DNA from: a virus
DNA length: 33,626 bases
Virus record (IMG/VR): IMGVR_UViG_3300033144_005562
Span: 1-33,626 of that record
Reading direction: 5' to 3' (one strand)
Below the pieces are notes generated by a model that made no database searches, was not told the origin of the DNA, and was given only the letters and a program-made list of their open reading frames with translations. Each line of letters opens with the position of its first letter. Position 1 is the first letter of the stretch. Both the position numbers and the translations under genes were made by a program. Shown here in pieces: positions 13,632-22,353 of this stretch.

Positions 13632-14702
13632 TTATTTCCCCATACAAGTTATAGTGACACCAGCCTCAGTGGCCACTCCTGTGGAGGCCAAATAAACCCC
13701 CACGCCCATATTTGTGACATTTGGCACAGTTGTTGTGCAAGTAAATCCTGTCAAAGAGCCATTCATTGCTGCACAAGTGCACCTTGGGTTTGTTGACCAA
13801 TAACTCCCAACCCAATTGATAGTCGCAAAATCTCCATTATTGGTCACAGATGTCACACAGCCACCATATTGAAAATCTAAAGCAGGAGCTGTCACAACAC
13901 TGCTAACAAAAATAGTGCAAGACTTCATGTCATTGTCAGCTCCAGACCCTATTTTATTTTTCAGTCTGTCAATTATGTCAGCGAGAATGGGAGCGTCCGG
14001 AGAAGTCTGGGCCATTGTTGCAGCCCAAGTGCCTGCTGTTGTCTGATTTGATTTGAATCTGGCCAACATTCGGAAAGGCACATCTGTCCTGGCAGCTGTT
14101 GAATAGATTCCATCATCATCACTTGTTGCATCAATAGCCACAGTTGTGATCCTTGAGGACTCATCTTTGAGAGCACTTGAGACAGCCAGCTCAACAACAC
14201 CAGCATTGTTGAGTGCATAGAGATAGATGAAACCATCAGTGGCGTCAACATGGCCCAAGGTGGCCCCACTTGGGATCACTATGGTCCTGGCAGAGCTCAC
14301 AGTCCTGATATTATAGGCTCCATTTGCTGCAACAAGATTTCTGAATGCTATTTTGACAAGATTCCCACTTGTCGGATCTGTTGTGCCATCGGCCACTTTT
14401 AGATCAATAGTCAACGCTGAGGCTGCAACACTTGAGTCAAAGCCAGCATTTTCAATCAGTGCAGCTGCATTCCCTGACAAATCCAGAATTGACTGAAAGC
14501 CAATTCCATCATCAGAAACCTGCATTTTTGAGGTGGCTTGATCCCACTTTAAAAGGCCTGAGCCCATCTGGATCTCTTTGTCCACCCCTGCATTTTGATC
14601 ACCAAGGATCAAAGTATTGTCTTGGATTTTTGCTGCAAAAGAAATGCTGCAAGCAAATAATATTGCCAACAATAGTGTCAATTTTCCTGTGAATGTTTTC
14701 AT
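13632..14702 (-). CDS. Exported fibre-like protein (signal peptide, six C-terminal cysteines)
   Basis: 356 residues. A Sec signal of about 23 residues ends in SISFA. The mature N-terminus has a fibre-type opening (LILGDQNAGVDKEIQMG) and further fibre-like beta-rich sections (FIYLYALNNAGVVELAVSS). The C-terminal 100 residues contain six cysteines (KSCTI, GGCVT, PRCTC, FTCTT, ITCMG), which fits a disulfide-bonded extracellular tip domain. It lies immediately after a tail-fibre gene and before the lysis region. A cytoplasmically assembled fibre would not need a signal peptide. It may therefore be displayed on the host surface or act in the periplasm. Similar secreted fibre-like adhesins are known in predatory Bdellovibrio. 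Confidence 0.6.
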   Translation of the reverse strand: MKTFTGKLTLLLAILFACSISFAAKIQDNTLILGDQNAGVDKEIQMGSGLLKWDQATSKMQVSDDGIGFQSILDLSGNAAALIENAGFDSSVAASALTIDLKVADGTTDPTSGNLVKIAFRNLVAANGAYNIRTVSSARTIVIPSGATLGHVDATDGFIYLYALNNAGVVELAVSSALKDESSRITTVAIDATSDDDGIYSTAARTDVPFRMLARFKSNQTTAGTWAATMAQTSPDAPILADIIDRLKNKIGSGADNDMKSCTIFVSSVVTAPALDFQYGGCVTSVTNNGDFATINWVGSYWSTNPRCTCAAMNGSLTGFTCTTTVPNVTNMGVGVYLASTGVATEAGVTITCMGK

Positions 14703-14721
14703 GTTTGTGCTCCCTCACCTA

Positions 14722-15270
14722 TCATTGGTTGAATTTTGTTATGCCTGTTATTTTCAATGTTGATGCATAATTGGCACCAGCAATGTTTGTTGAAACATAT
14801 TGCAATTGGCCTGCAGCTGTCACACTGAAAGTCACCCCAGCATCATCCAAAACAGATGTTAGAGAGATTCTCCATGCATCATCGGCTGTGTCATGGGACA
14901 AATAAACTGTGCCAATCTCTTGAGTGTTGGATGAATCGGTCTGTCTATGGAGATCAAATTCAAGTTTTGCTGCTTTAAAATCAACCTTGTCTATAAGGAC
15001 ACCAGTCACATCTTGAGGAGTGCCCTCATTATTGTTGACCGATTGACTCAATTGAGTGCCACCAAGACCAATGGCTGAATTGATTGCCCTAGTCAGCTGA
15101 TCAGAGTCATTTTTTGAAAGAGCCTCATGAGCCTCAATGAAAACAGCCAAATTCTCCTGGACATCATTCATCCAATCATCTGTGATTGTTGTGGCTGGAA
15201 TCCCTAGACTCGGATTTCCCTCGGTGAAAAGCTCAGTTATTGTTGCCCCTGGTCCATCAATTCTATGCAT
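14722..15270 (-). CDS. Tail fibre protein, N-terminal attachment type
   Basis: 182 residues. It begins MHRIDGPGATITELFTEGNP followed by IPATTITDDWMNDVQENL. This is the conserved opening of fibre proteins that attach next to YmfQ/gp48 in Mu-like baseplates. The C-terminal part is a beta-rich domain with no recognisable tip, ending in ITKFNQ, so it is a short fibre. AGGGAGA precedes the ATG. It sits between YmfQ and the exported fibre-like protein. Confidence 0.7.
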   Translation of the reverse strand: MHRIDGPGATITELFTEGNPSLGIPATTITDDWMNDVQENLAVFIEAHEALSKNDSDQLTRAINSAIGLGGTQLSQSVNNNEGTPQDVTGVLIDKVDFKAAKLEFDLHRQTDSSNTQEIGTVYLSHDTADDAWRISLTSVLDDAGVTFSVTAAGQLQYVSTNIAGANYASTLKITGITKFNQ

Positions 15271-15285
15271 GGCTCAATCTCCCTA

Positions 15286-15930
15286 TCAACTAAATGTGAA
15301 AGTAGCACAGCTCTGTGCTGGCTTCAATTTTCTTATTGTGCACTCAATCAGAGGATTAGTGAACAACACCAAAGGCTGTCCAACCTCCTCCCCTACTTCT
15401 AATATTTCAGCAGCTGTGGCTGGCATTTCTGTGTTGAAACAAAATCTCCACCCCACATTTCTCAGCTGGTTTCCCACAGTCTCCCCAACTTGCAAGGATT
15501 CGTCAAAATAATTTGTGAGAGAATCACCAACAGTGGCTCTCCCCACCACACAATTGACGCGGTTTTCCACTGTTATCACATGGCCCAATTGCAGGCCCAA
15601 AAATTCATAAAAGGTTTTTGAAAGACCACCAACATTGGTCATCTTTTGGACTATCTGATTGATTCTCTCATCAAGAGTCTGGACATCAGGTGTGCATTCA
15701 TCAGGCAGAGCAAAGACTCTCTCAAAATCTGTGAGCAATTCACTTGTTGTCCTTGGATCAACCTCAACAAGCATGTCATTGATTCTGTCCTCAACTCTGC
15801 AGAGCTCCTCAGCAAGAGCCTTTAAAAGAGCCATAAAAATTGGCTGAGATCTGGGCTGCCAAAGCCTCCCTTTTGGGAGCAAATTGATCAACAGATCTTT
15901 ATATTTTTCAATGCCTGCAGGTGTGGCCAT
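15286..15930 (-). CDS. Baseplate protein, Mu gp48 / YmfQ family (DUF2313)
   Basis: 214 residues. The start KYKDLLINLLPKGRLW is the family hallmark, followed by a helical region (LAEELCRVEDRINDMLVEVDPRTTSELL) that leads into LTDFERVFALPDECT. The C-terminal half carries several cysteines. It is an inner-baseplate component at the tail-fibre junction. It follows gp47-like and precedes the short fibre, the standard Mu order. AGGGGAG precedes the ATG. Confidence 0.85.
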   Translation of the reverse strand: MATPAGIEKYKDLLINLLPKGRLWQPRSQPIFMALLKALAEELCRVEDRINDMLVEVDPRTTSELLTDFERVFALPDECTPDVQTLDERINQIVQKMTNVGGLSKTFYEFLGLQLGHVITVENRVNCVVGRATVGDSLTNYFDESLQVGETVGNQLRNVGWRFCFNTEMPATAAEILEVGEEVGQPLVLFTNPLIECTIRKLKPAQSCATFTFS

Positions 15931-15940
15931 CTATTCTCCC

Positions 15941-17056
15941 CTATGCCAAAGTCTGAAAAGTAATTGTGCCCAATGTGAGCAATCCACCCTCAACAGCTTG
16001 TGGATCTGTGGCTGGACTCACAATCACATGATCCTCCTCACCACTGGCAATTGAGATGGCCTCATTGAGTTTTGAAAGTGCAATTGTGCCATCAAATTGC
16101 ACACCCAATCCAACTTGCTCAGGATCCACTGCATTTCTGACTTGGGCCTCTCTGAAAACAACATCCTCAATTTCTGCAGTCACAGCAGCTCTGACAGCCA
16201 ATGTGTTGGGCTTTATTGAAATGGTCATGTCCAGGACACTTTCATTTGGTGCAAATGTTGTGAGATCAGCATTGATTGGCTTTAAAAGCACAACAGCATC
16301 CTGGACCTCAGTGACTTTGGCTGGACTTGGAATGATTGACGCTGGTGCATTTCCATCTTCAACAAAAGTCAGCCCCACCTCTCCCTGAGATGCAAAAAGA
16401 TTGGGCAGCACCCAGACTCTTGTGACTCCTGTGACTGTTTTTGCAAAAGCAATGTAATCATGCACAGTCCCCCCTGATGGTGGCTGCTGGAGCCTTTCAA
16501 GGACTCTGGTCCTGTAGTCCTCAAGCTCCTCTTGATCCTCACCCTCAGTGGCTGTTGTTGTCACTGTGGCATCAGTCTCAACATTTGCAACAGGACTCAA
16601 AAGACTCACTGTTGAGGAGTCTGCCAGATTCCCATTCTCACCAGCCTCTGATGCAATGATCACAGTGTTGATGGTCTCAGCTCCCACTGATGTGATTTCT
16701 GTTTCTATAGTATATTGAAAGCCATCAGATCTCTGATAGACAGTGCCAACAATCAAGGTGGCCACACCTGTGAAAACAATGTCCACATTCAACCTTGCAA
16801 AAGTGGCATCATTTCTGGGCACATTGTAGAGAGTCCCCCACCTGATAACAGTGGCCTCATCACCTGTGTCTGGAAAAAATTTCTCTTCAATTCCATTTTG
16901 AATGTTTCCATGAAGAGTGTGAGAGGCTCCACCAAGAGCTTTTGAGATCACCTCCTCAAAGGATCTCCTCAAAATAGCTTGCAGCTGCAGGCCTGATTTG
17001 ATGTCTGCTTTGATCCTGTCAACAATTGTGCTCAATGCTGGTCTTGAAAATGGCAT
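15941..17056 (-). CDS. Baseplate J / Mu gp47-like protein
   Basis: 371 residues. It opens with FSRPALSTIVDRIKADI and has the family's central section: GTLYNVPRNDATFAR, then GTVYQRSDGFQYT, then GENGNLADSSTVSL, and LEDYRTRVLERLQQPPSGGTV. This protein forms the baseplate wedge. The start overlaps the stop of the gp46-like gene by one base, so they are coupled. Length is normal for the family. Confidence 0.88.
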   Translation of the reverse strand: MPFSRPALSTIVDRIKADIKSGLQLQAILRRSFEEVISKALGGASHTLHGNIQNGIEEKFFPDTGDEATVIRWGTLYNVPRNDATFARLNVDIVFTGVATLIVGTVYQRSDGFQYTIETEITSVGAETINTVIIASEAGENGNLADSSTVSLLSPVANVETDATVTTTATEGEDQEELEDYRTRVLERLQQPPSGGTVHDYIAFAKTVTGVTRVWVLPNLFASQGEVGLTFVEDGNAPASIIPSPAKVTEVQDAVVLLKPINADLTTFAPNESVLDMTISIKPNTLAVRAAVTAEIEDVVFREAQVRNAVDPEQVGLGVQFDGTIALSKLNEAISIASGEEDHVIVSPATDPQAVEGGLLTLGTITFQTLA

Positions 17057-17526
17057 CAGATCCCCCCACTTATTTTAAGTGACTGCCCATCCCAAGCAAA
17101 TTTGAAAGGAATGTCATCCCCACTTGGTTTTTGTATTTCTACTCTGCCAACAATCTCCTCAGAGTCAACAATCTCAGATGAAACAACAATGGATTCAGCA
17201 ATGCCATCATCAATCATCCACTGCATGCTTTCTTTTAAAGCATCCTCAATTCTCAACGCTGTGGCTGAATTTGTTTTTGCTCTCTCAATGGTCCAAAGTC
17301 TTGATCCAATAAAATCATCAGTGGGCTCAGAGATTAGATCTGCCCACCAACCCTTGCTGTCTGTTTCAAAGGCTTTCAAAGCCTCAAGCTCAACAAATCT
17401 GTCTGAGAATGCAGAAATGAAAACAGGTGTTTCAAGGCCATCATCAAATTTGATCTGGCCACTTTCTATCACAAGATCTGGGCACTCTTGATTTTTGTCT
17501 GCCCAAAAAAATCCTACTCCACCCAT
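17056..17526 (-). CDS. Baseplate wedge protein, Mu gp46 family
   Basis: 156 residues. The family pattern is clear: an N-terminal LETPVFISAFSDR, then KGWWADLISEPTDDFIGSRLW, then EDALKESMQWMIDDGIAESI. Gene 25-like wedge role in a Mu-type baseplate. Starts with ATG after GGTGATT; the previous gene ends ten bases upstream. Overlaps the gp47-like gene by one base. Confidence 0.85.
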   Translation of the reverse strand: MGGVGFFWADKNQECPDLVIESGQIKFDDGLETPVFISAFSDRFVELEALKAFETDSKGWWADLISEPTDDFIGSRLWTIERAKTNSATALRIEDALKESMQWMIDDGIAESIVVSSEIVDSEEIVGRVEIQKPSGDDIPFKFAWDGQSLKISGGI

Positions 17527-17535
17527 TCAATCACC

Positions 17536-18249
17536 TCACAAAGTCTGATTTGGTGCATTTGTTGTGATCCCAGTCTCTGGATGAGTGTGAGAATTGAAAG
17601 TTGATTTGATGTCAGCAAGATCAGTCCCCCCACCTTTCACATTTGCACTTGTTTCAATATTCACTGTTGAGGAGACAGCAGCTCCACCAATCCCTGAGAA
17701 TCCAAGAGCTGAAAGGATTCCATTGATTGTTGCAGTCAGTGCCACTGTCAATGTGTCCAACATGCTCACTGCACCAGTCAAAAGACTTGTGCCAATGACT
17801 GTCAGATCTCCCATAACTTTCAAATTTCCACTCATTTCAACCTCTGGACATGTAATTGTGACTTTTGTGGCTGCAATTACATCCACTAGACCCCCCTTTT
17901 TGAGGTGTATTTTGGTCCCATCATCAGTGTATATTGCACACTCACCCTTTTCTAGTCCTGTCAGTCTTGAATCTCTATGGTCAACAGCAATCATGAGCCC
18001 ATGCTCTCTATTGCCACCAGGGAAAACAGTCACACATTCAGAGCCATCAGGTGGCACACCTGTGAAACCAAAGTTTTGAAATCTCTCAATGTTATCCCTA
18101 TTCTCACCAGCCAGAAAGCTGGCTTTTGCTGTTTGAATTCCACCAGAATCATTGATTGATTCAATCACTCCCCTGGCAATGGCCATCATGATCCTTGTTT
18201 TTATTGGCTCAATAGCCCTTGAAATAAGATTCATCAATGCCTGACTCAT
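17536..18249 (-). CDS. Baseplate assembly / spike protein, gpV (Mu gp45) family
   Basis: 237 residues. The N-terminal helix (SRAIEPIKTRIMMAIARGVI) and FTGVPPDGSECVTVFPGG match the gp45 family, followed by the OB-like domain GECAIYTDDGTKIHLKKGG. The C-terminal beta-helix-like repeat (VKMxGDLTVIGTSL type) forms the membrane-piercing spike. It ends with THPETGITTNAPNQ, a common spike-tip motif containing histidines. It overlaps the tail-protein P-like gene by one base. Confidence 0.83.
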   Translation of the reverse strand: MSQALMNLISRAIEPIKTRIMMAIARGVIESINDSGGIQTAKASFLAGENRDNIERFQNFGFTGVPPDGSECVTVFPGGNREHGLMIAVDHRDSRLTGLEKGECAIYTDDGTKIHLKKGGLVDVIAATKVTITCPEVEMSGNLKVMGDLTVIGTSLLTGAVSMLDTLTVALTATINGILSALGFSGIGGAAVSSTVNIETSANVKGGGTDLADIKSTFNSHTHPETGITTNAPNQTL

Positions 18250-19367
18250 TATTTTTTTCCTTTTCTGTTGGCACCAATTCGATTCAATAGATCATCTTTT
18301 GGATTTTTGTTGATCACTGGCTCAGGTGAAAAGCTATTTTTTGGCACCAAAGTCAGATCAGTTGTTGTCCCTGAATTGCTTTGAGAATGTGCCACAGTAG
18401 TGATGAGCATGTCATTGAAAAGCCCTAGAAATTTTGAATGAATATGCACAAGCTGATTTTCAGCCCAAAGAGATTTGTCCTCCTGTCTCCACCCTTGCAC
18501 AGACAAGCTCACTCCTGTGCTCTTTGCAATCCTTGAGGTGGCCTCCCACTCAGCTCTGTCTTTGGCTTGATCTGCAGTCACAGATCCCTCAGCTATGATG
18601 ATTTTTGGCCTTTTCCTGGTGATTCCAGCATCCTGTGCTTTTCCCTCTGGCTGAGAGGCATTGGTCCCACTGAAATTGATGCCTCCCTGAGATTGGCCTT
18701 TGACTATGTATTCACTGAATCTTTCAGACACATCAATGGAGATGGATCCTGAAAGAATATTGATGTCCTCAGTGAGCTGAGTCCTTGATCTTGTGGATCC
18801 AGCTCTGGTGAGATTGATGTTTCCAAAGTTGGTTGAAACCCAGAAAAACCCCTGCAGTCTTGCAGCTCTATTCAAAGCCTCAAAGACACTCTCACTGGGC
18901 TTGATTGCAAATTTGGTGATGATTTTTGGTGTCACTGAAATCAAAACCTTGATTCCAAATGGAGCCACCAATTTTTCAGCAAGATCTTTGAGCTCAATGT
19001 TGTTGAATTCAGCCTCACAGTCACAACTCGAATCAATCAAGTCCCCTGCCAAAGATCTGCCTTGCACAGAAAAGGATCTCTCCCCTGCTGAAAATCCAGC
19101 ATCAAGAGCATCAATCCTGCCTGTGAGCACCCTCTCACTGCCAATGTTGATTTTGACAAATTCACCTGGCTTGATTGGCCAATTCTCATCACTGGCCTCA
19201 TATTTGTCATCTATTTCAAGAGAAAATTCATCAGCAATGGATTCAAGGTTTTTCCTGACAGTGACTGATTTCCAGCCCTCAAAAACTCTGCCCCCACTGA
19301 GAAAAACAGTCACAGCATCAGGCAACACTTGTCCTTTTTGTGTTGCTCTGAAAGAATTCTCAGCCAC
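18249..19367 (-). CDS. Baseplate hub protein, Mu gp44 (P) / late-control D-like family
   Basis: About 372 residues from the GTG at 19367. GAGG lies six bases upstream, and this start overlaps the previous stop by eight bases. A longer frame reaches ATG 19421 but runs through the coding end of the preceding gene. Family features are VTVFLSGGRVFEGWKSVTV near the start, then EFSLEIDD, KINIGSERVLTGRID, and a run like NSSGTTTDLTLVPKNSF near the end. It forms the tail hub joining tube and spike. It contains only one CpG over about 1.1 kb. Confidence 0.8.
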   Translation of the reverse strand: MAENSFRATQKGQVLPDAVTVFLSGGRVFEGWKSVTVRKNLESIADEFSLEIDDKYEASDENWPIKPGEFVKINIGSERVLTGRIDALDAGFSAGERSFSVQGRSLAGDLIDSSCDCEAEFNNIELKDLAEKLVAPFGIKVLISVTPKIITKFAIKPSESVFEALNRAARLQGFFWVSTNFGNINLTRAGSTRSRTQLTEDINILSGSISIDVSERFSEYIVKGQSQGGINFSGTNASQPEGKAQDAGITRKRPKIIIAEGSVTADQAKDRAEWEATSRIAKSTGVSLSVQGWRQEDKSLWAENQLVHIHSKFLGLFNDMLITTVAHSQSNSGTTTDLTLVPKNSFSPEPVINKNPKDDLLNRIGANRKGKK

Positions 19368-20568
19368 TTGAAACCTCAATCTCAACACCACCAGACACAA
19401 ATCCTGGGTGATCAATATCATTTTGCTCTAAGATCTCAGCCTCTTTTTCAAGGTTGTGAAATAGGTCATGGGCAATCACAAGTGCTGGCATTGTTTTGGG
19501 AGGAGTGAATTTGATCAGCTCCCCAAGGCCCAAGGGTGGCAGTGCTTTGGTGAGTGAGCTCTGCAGATCCTGGATGTTTTGGAAAAGATCATCCCCAAGA
19601 CCATCAACATTGAGCTGCACATCAAAATTTTCAACAATCCTATCTCTCACAGAGATGGCATCATTTGCTGAAATAAAGTCTGAGTTGACTGCTGTTTTTG
19701 CTTGCACTGAAAGGCCTTGCTGCTGGCCAATGTTGAAAATTGCATCAGAATTTTTTTGTGTCTGCACAGCTGAGGCTGAGCTTGAAATGATGGGATCAAA
19801 TGGTCCAAATGAGCCAATAAAAACCCCAAGGATTCTTTCTCCTGTCCTGGGATCCTCATCAAATTCATTGAAAAGAGCATCAAAAACACCTTGTATTTTT
19901 GCAGCCAATTCTCCTGGCTTGCTGATCAGATCATTGATTGATGCTTTGTAATTTGAAATTGCAAAAGTTAGATTTGCCACAGGCTCAGTCACCTTTTTGA
20001 TGGCTGAATCCATGTCATCACCCAATTGATTGAGCTTTGCTGTGGAGTCATTTATGACTTGAGCTGGCTGATTTGAGGCATCAAAGGCCTTTTCAAAAGC
20101 AGATCTTGAATCAACCTGGACAATATCTGCCTGATCAAGCGTTGTTGTCAGAGCATCATCATCAGCAAGAGGGAAAATGATTTCACCAGTCTCAGTGAAT
20201 TCAACAGAAAACTTTGCAAGCCTGCCATCTCCCTTTGATTCTGATAGGGAAACACTGCCCACCTGCACTTGTTTTTTTCCCAAATAAGGGTGGATGAGCT
20301 CACCAGATCCCTCTTTTTCAAGAGCATCAAGCAAGGCATCTCTTTGCTGAAAATAGTCATCACCAAGGACAATCATCTCAACAGAGAAAGTCCTGATTTT
20401 TCTGCCCATGTCCTCAGATCTTGATTTGTCTCTCTGAGGGAATTCATGATCAGCCTTTCTCCTGCCTGTGGAGAGGCTGTGTGACTCTATGAGAAAAGGG
20501 ACCTGTCTGAATTCACCTTTTTGGAGCCTCTGAGCCCATGCTCCCAAGGTTGTCTTTGCTATTCCCAT
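19360..20568 (-). CDS. DNA circulation protein, Mu gp43 (N) family
   Basis: 402 residues. The N-terminal DNA_circ_N domain is clear (residues about 8-135): WAQRLQKGEFRQVPFLIESH, then GRRKADHEFPQRD, then GELIHPYLGKKQVQVG, then EFTETGE. It is a baseplate/tail-tip protein in Mu, despite its historical name. The rest is helical and variable. It begins directly after the tape-measure stop. Within 19030-20140 there is no CpG. Confidence 0.85.
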   Translation of the reverse strand: MGIAKTTLGAWAQRLQKGEFRQVPFLIESHSLSTGRRKADHEFPQRDKSRSEDMGRKIRTFSVEMIVLGDDYFQQRDALLDALEKEGSGELIHPYLGKKQVQVGSVSLSESKGDGRLAKFSVEFTETGEIIFPLADDDALTTTLDQADIVQVDSRSAFEKAFDASNQPAQVINDSTAKLNQLGDDMDSAIKKVTEPVANLTFAISNYKASINDLISKPGELAAKIQGVFDALFNEFDEDPRTGERILGVFIGSFGPFDPIISSSASAVQTQKNSDAIFNIGQQQGLSVQAKTAVNSDFISANDAISVRDRIVENFDVQLNVDGLGDDLFQNIQDLQSSLTKALPPLGLGELIKFTPPKTMPALVIAHDLFHNLEKEAEILEQNDIDHPGFVSGGVEIEVSSG

Positions 20569-21984
20569 CTATAGGAGCCCTCCCTGCAAGCCAGTGTTGA
20601 GAGTCAATGGAGCTGTGCCTGATGTTTTGGTCCTGACTCCCTTGGTGTCTCCCTTGAGTGTGATTTCCACAGCTGCATTGTTGGTGGCTGTTGTGCTGGT
20701 GGATCCTGTGGCTGCATTTCTCACAGCTTTTTTTGCACCAACATCTGGCCCAAGAGCTCCACCTGCTTTTTTCTTTTCATCATCCCCACCAAAGCCAAAG
20801 AATGTTTTCCCAACTTTTGCAATTGTGCCAAAAAATCCTTTCCCAGACTTAAAGGCACCAACCAGCTTGTCCCATGCAAAAAATGCTCTTGCAAGGATGG
20901 CAACAAGCGCCACCACTGCAGCCACAATGAGCCACACTGGTGCTGTGATGACAGCCATGACAGTGGCAATCCCAATCATGGCTGCTTTCACAAAAGCAAG
21001 CACTGGCAGCAAGGCAGCAAAGACTGTGCTGAAAACCCCAAAGATCCAAATCACTGGCCCTGCAACAGCTGCAAAAGCTGCCACAGCCAATCCAAATTTC
21101 AACATGGCTGGACTGGTCCTGGAGACAGCTGTGAAAAAATCAGTGAGACCTTTTGCAACATCAACAACAAATTCAAGCAATCCACTATTTGCAATTGAAA
21201 TGGCCATTGCCTCAAAAGCAGAGTTGAATTTTGCAAAAGCACCAACAGCACCACGCTGCATGTTTTTTTGCATTTCTTTGGTCACACCATTTGATTTGAG
21301 TAATATTTTATTGAAAGCCTCAATGGGATTTTTCCCATCTTTCATTGCTTGAGCCATCAAGCTGGCTCCACCAGCAATCCCCCTTTTCCCAAAAAGCTCA
21401 TTGAGCACAGCAAGCTGATCACCCTTGTTGAGATTTCCAAGAGCTGGCCCAAGCTCTGTGAGAATTGCACCAGCACCTTTCATTGAGCCATCTGCATTGA
21501 CCACTGCAATGCCCATTTGTTGCATCATCTTTGCAGCTTTGGCTGATGGTGCAGCAATTTTCACAAGCATGTTTTTCATTGTTGTGCCTGCCTGTGATGC
21601 CTGGATCCCCATGTTTCCAAGCATCCCTGTGAATGCTGCAGTCTGCTCAAGTGTTAAGCCATAGGCCTTTGCAATAGGAGCTGCCTGAGCAAAGGACTCT
21701 CTCATCATGTCAACACTCACGTTGGAATTTCTTGCAGTATTTGAAAGCACATCAGCAATTCTTGTGGCATCACTTGCCTCAAGACCAAATTGTTTCATAG
21801 TCTTTGCAATAATATCAGCACCATCTGCAAGCTCAAGCCCATTGGCTGTTGCAAAAGCAAGTGAGATGCCTGTCATTTTCATGATTTGTTGTGTTTTAAA
21901 GCCAGATCTTGCAAGCACAGCCATTGCATCAGCTGCTTGAGTGGCACTGAATTCTGTTGTGGCACCAAGTCTTTTTGCCTCAGT
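20569..21984 (-). CDS. Tail tape measure protein, C-terminal part (after in-frame TAA)
   Basis: About 471 codons that continue the frame of the upstream gene after a TAA; the first ATG is at 21924. The first 20 codons (TEAKRLGATTEFSATQAADA) are the heart of the TP901 tape-measure domain, so they belong to the protein although they precede any ATG. No ribosome site supports a restart at 21924. Later come the alternating helices of the family and hydrophobic segments near AAFAAVAGPVIWIFGVF, typical of tape measures. It determines tail length and passes into the host during DNA ejection. Combined length with the upstream part is about 590 codons, shorter than Mu gp42. As written the gene is broken. 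Confidence 0.82.
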   Translation of the reverse strand, partial: TEAKRLGATTEFSATQAADAMAVLARSGFKTQQIMKMTGISLAFATANGLELADGADIIAKTMKQFGLEASDATRIADVLSNTARNSNVSVDMMRESFAQAAPIAKAYGLTLEQTAAFTGMLGNMGIQASQAGTTMKNMLVKIAAPSAKAAKMMQQMGIAVVNADGSMKGAGAILTELGPALGNLNKGDQLAVLNELFGKRGIAGGASLMAQAMKDGKNPIEAFNKILLKSNGVTKEMQKNMQRGAVGAFAKFNSAFEAMAISIANSGLLEFVVDVAKGLTDFFTAVSRTSPAMLKFGLAVAAFAAVAGPVIWIFGVFSTVFAALLPVLAFVKAAMIGIATVMAVITAPVWLIVAAVVALVAILARAFFAWDKLVGAFKSGKGFFGTIAKVGKTFFGFGGDDEKKKAGGALGPDVGAKKAVRNAATGSTSTTATNNAAVEITLKGDTKGVRTKTSGTAPLTLNTGLQGGLL

Positions 21985-22341
21985 TTACAACAGCTTGAAA
22001 TTTGCTGTGGCTTTTCCACCAATTAAAGTCCCTGAGATTGCACCAACCTTGTTCATTGATTTCTGAAAATTGACAGCCATTTTGATGAATGCTGCACCCG
22101 CAAGAGCAACAGGAGCTGTCATGCCCATTGTCATGCTCCTGCCCACACCCCGCATTTTTTTGCCCATTTTAGAGAGAGATCTCCTGAGCTTTTCTGTCTT
22201 TTTTTGCATGATTGCAAAGGCAGTTGATGCTCTCCTGGCTGCCCTTGATAGTTTTGGAAATTTACTTTTCACTCTTTGGAGGACTTTTGAAATCCTATCA
22301 ACAGCACCAATGGTGACAAAAGTTGGAATTCTTTGAGCCAT
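21985..22341 (-). CDS. Tail tape measure protein, N-terminal part (truncated by TAA)
   Basis: 118 residues up to a TAA at 21985-21987. Basic helical N-terminus (RVKSKFPKLSRAARRAST), then GRSMTMGMTAPVALAGAAFI and FQKSMNKVGAISG, which open the TP901 family domain. The frame continues without shift beyond the stop into the conserved AKRLGATTEFSATQAA. A CAA (Gln) to TAA change would explain the stop. GGGGGATGAG precedes the ATG. It follows the tail-assembly chaperone, the standard place for a tape measure. Confidence 0.8.
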   Translation of the reverse strand: MAQRIPTFVTIGAVDRISKVLQRVKSKFPKLSRAARRASTAFAIMQKKTEKLRRSLSKMGKKMRGVGRSMTMGMTAPVALAGAAFIKMAVNFQKSMNKVGAISGTLIGGKATANFKLL

Positions 22342-22353
22342 TTCTCATCCCCC

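Noticed and set aside
18793-19371. 192-residue open frame opposite the hub-protein gene
   Set aside because: Antisense of a conserved baseplate gene. Its length is explained by the low stop-codon frequency on that strand.
20594-21352. 252-residue open frame opposite the tape-measure gene
   Set aside because: Low-complexity alanine, serine and proline composition caused by the opposite strand of a helical repeat gene. No ribosome site or motif, while the minus strand shows a clear family protein.
21985-21987. TAA reassigned to glutamine throughout the phage
   Set aside because: TAA ends several intact genes at sensible places (for example 2182-2184, 4218-4220 and 22354-22356 on the minus strand), and no suppressor tRNA is visible.
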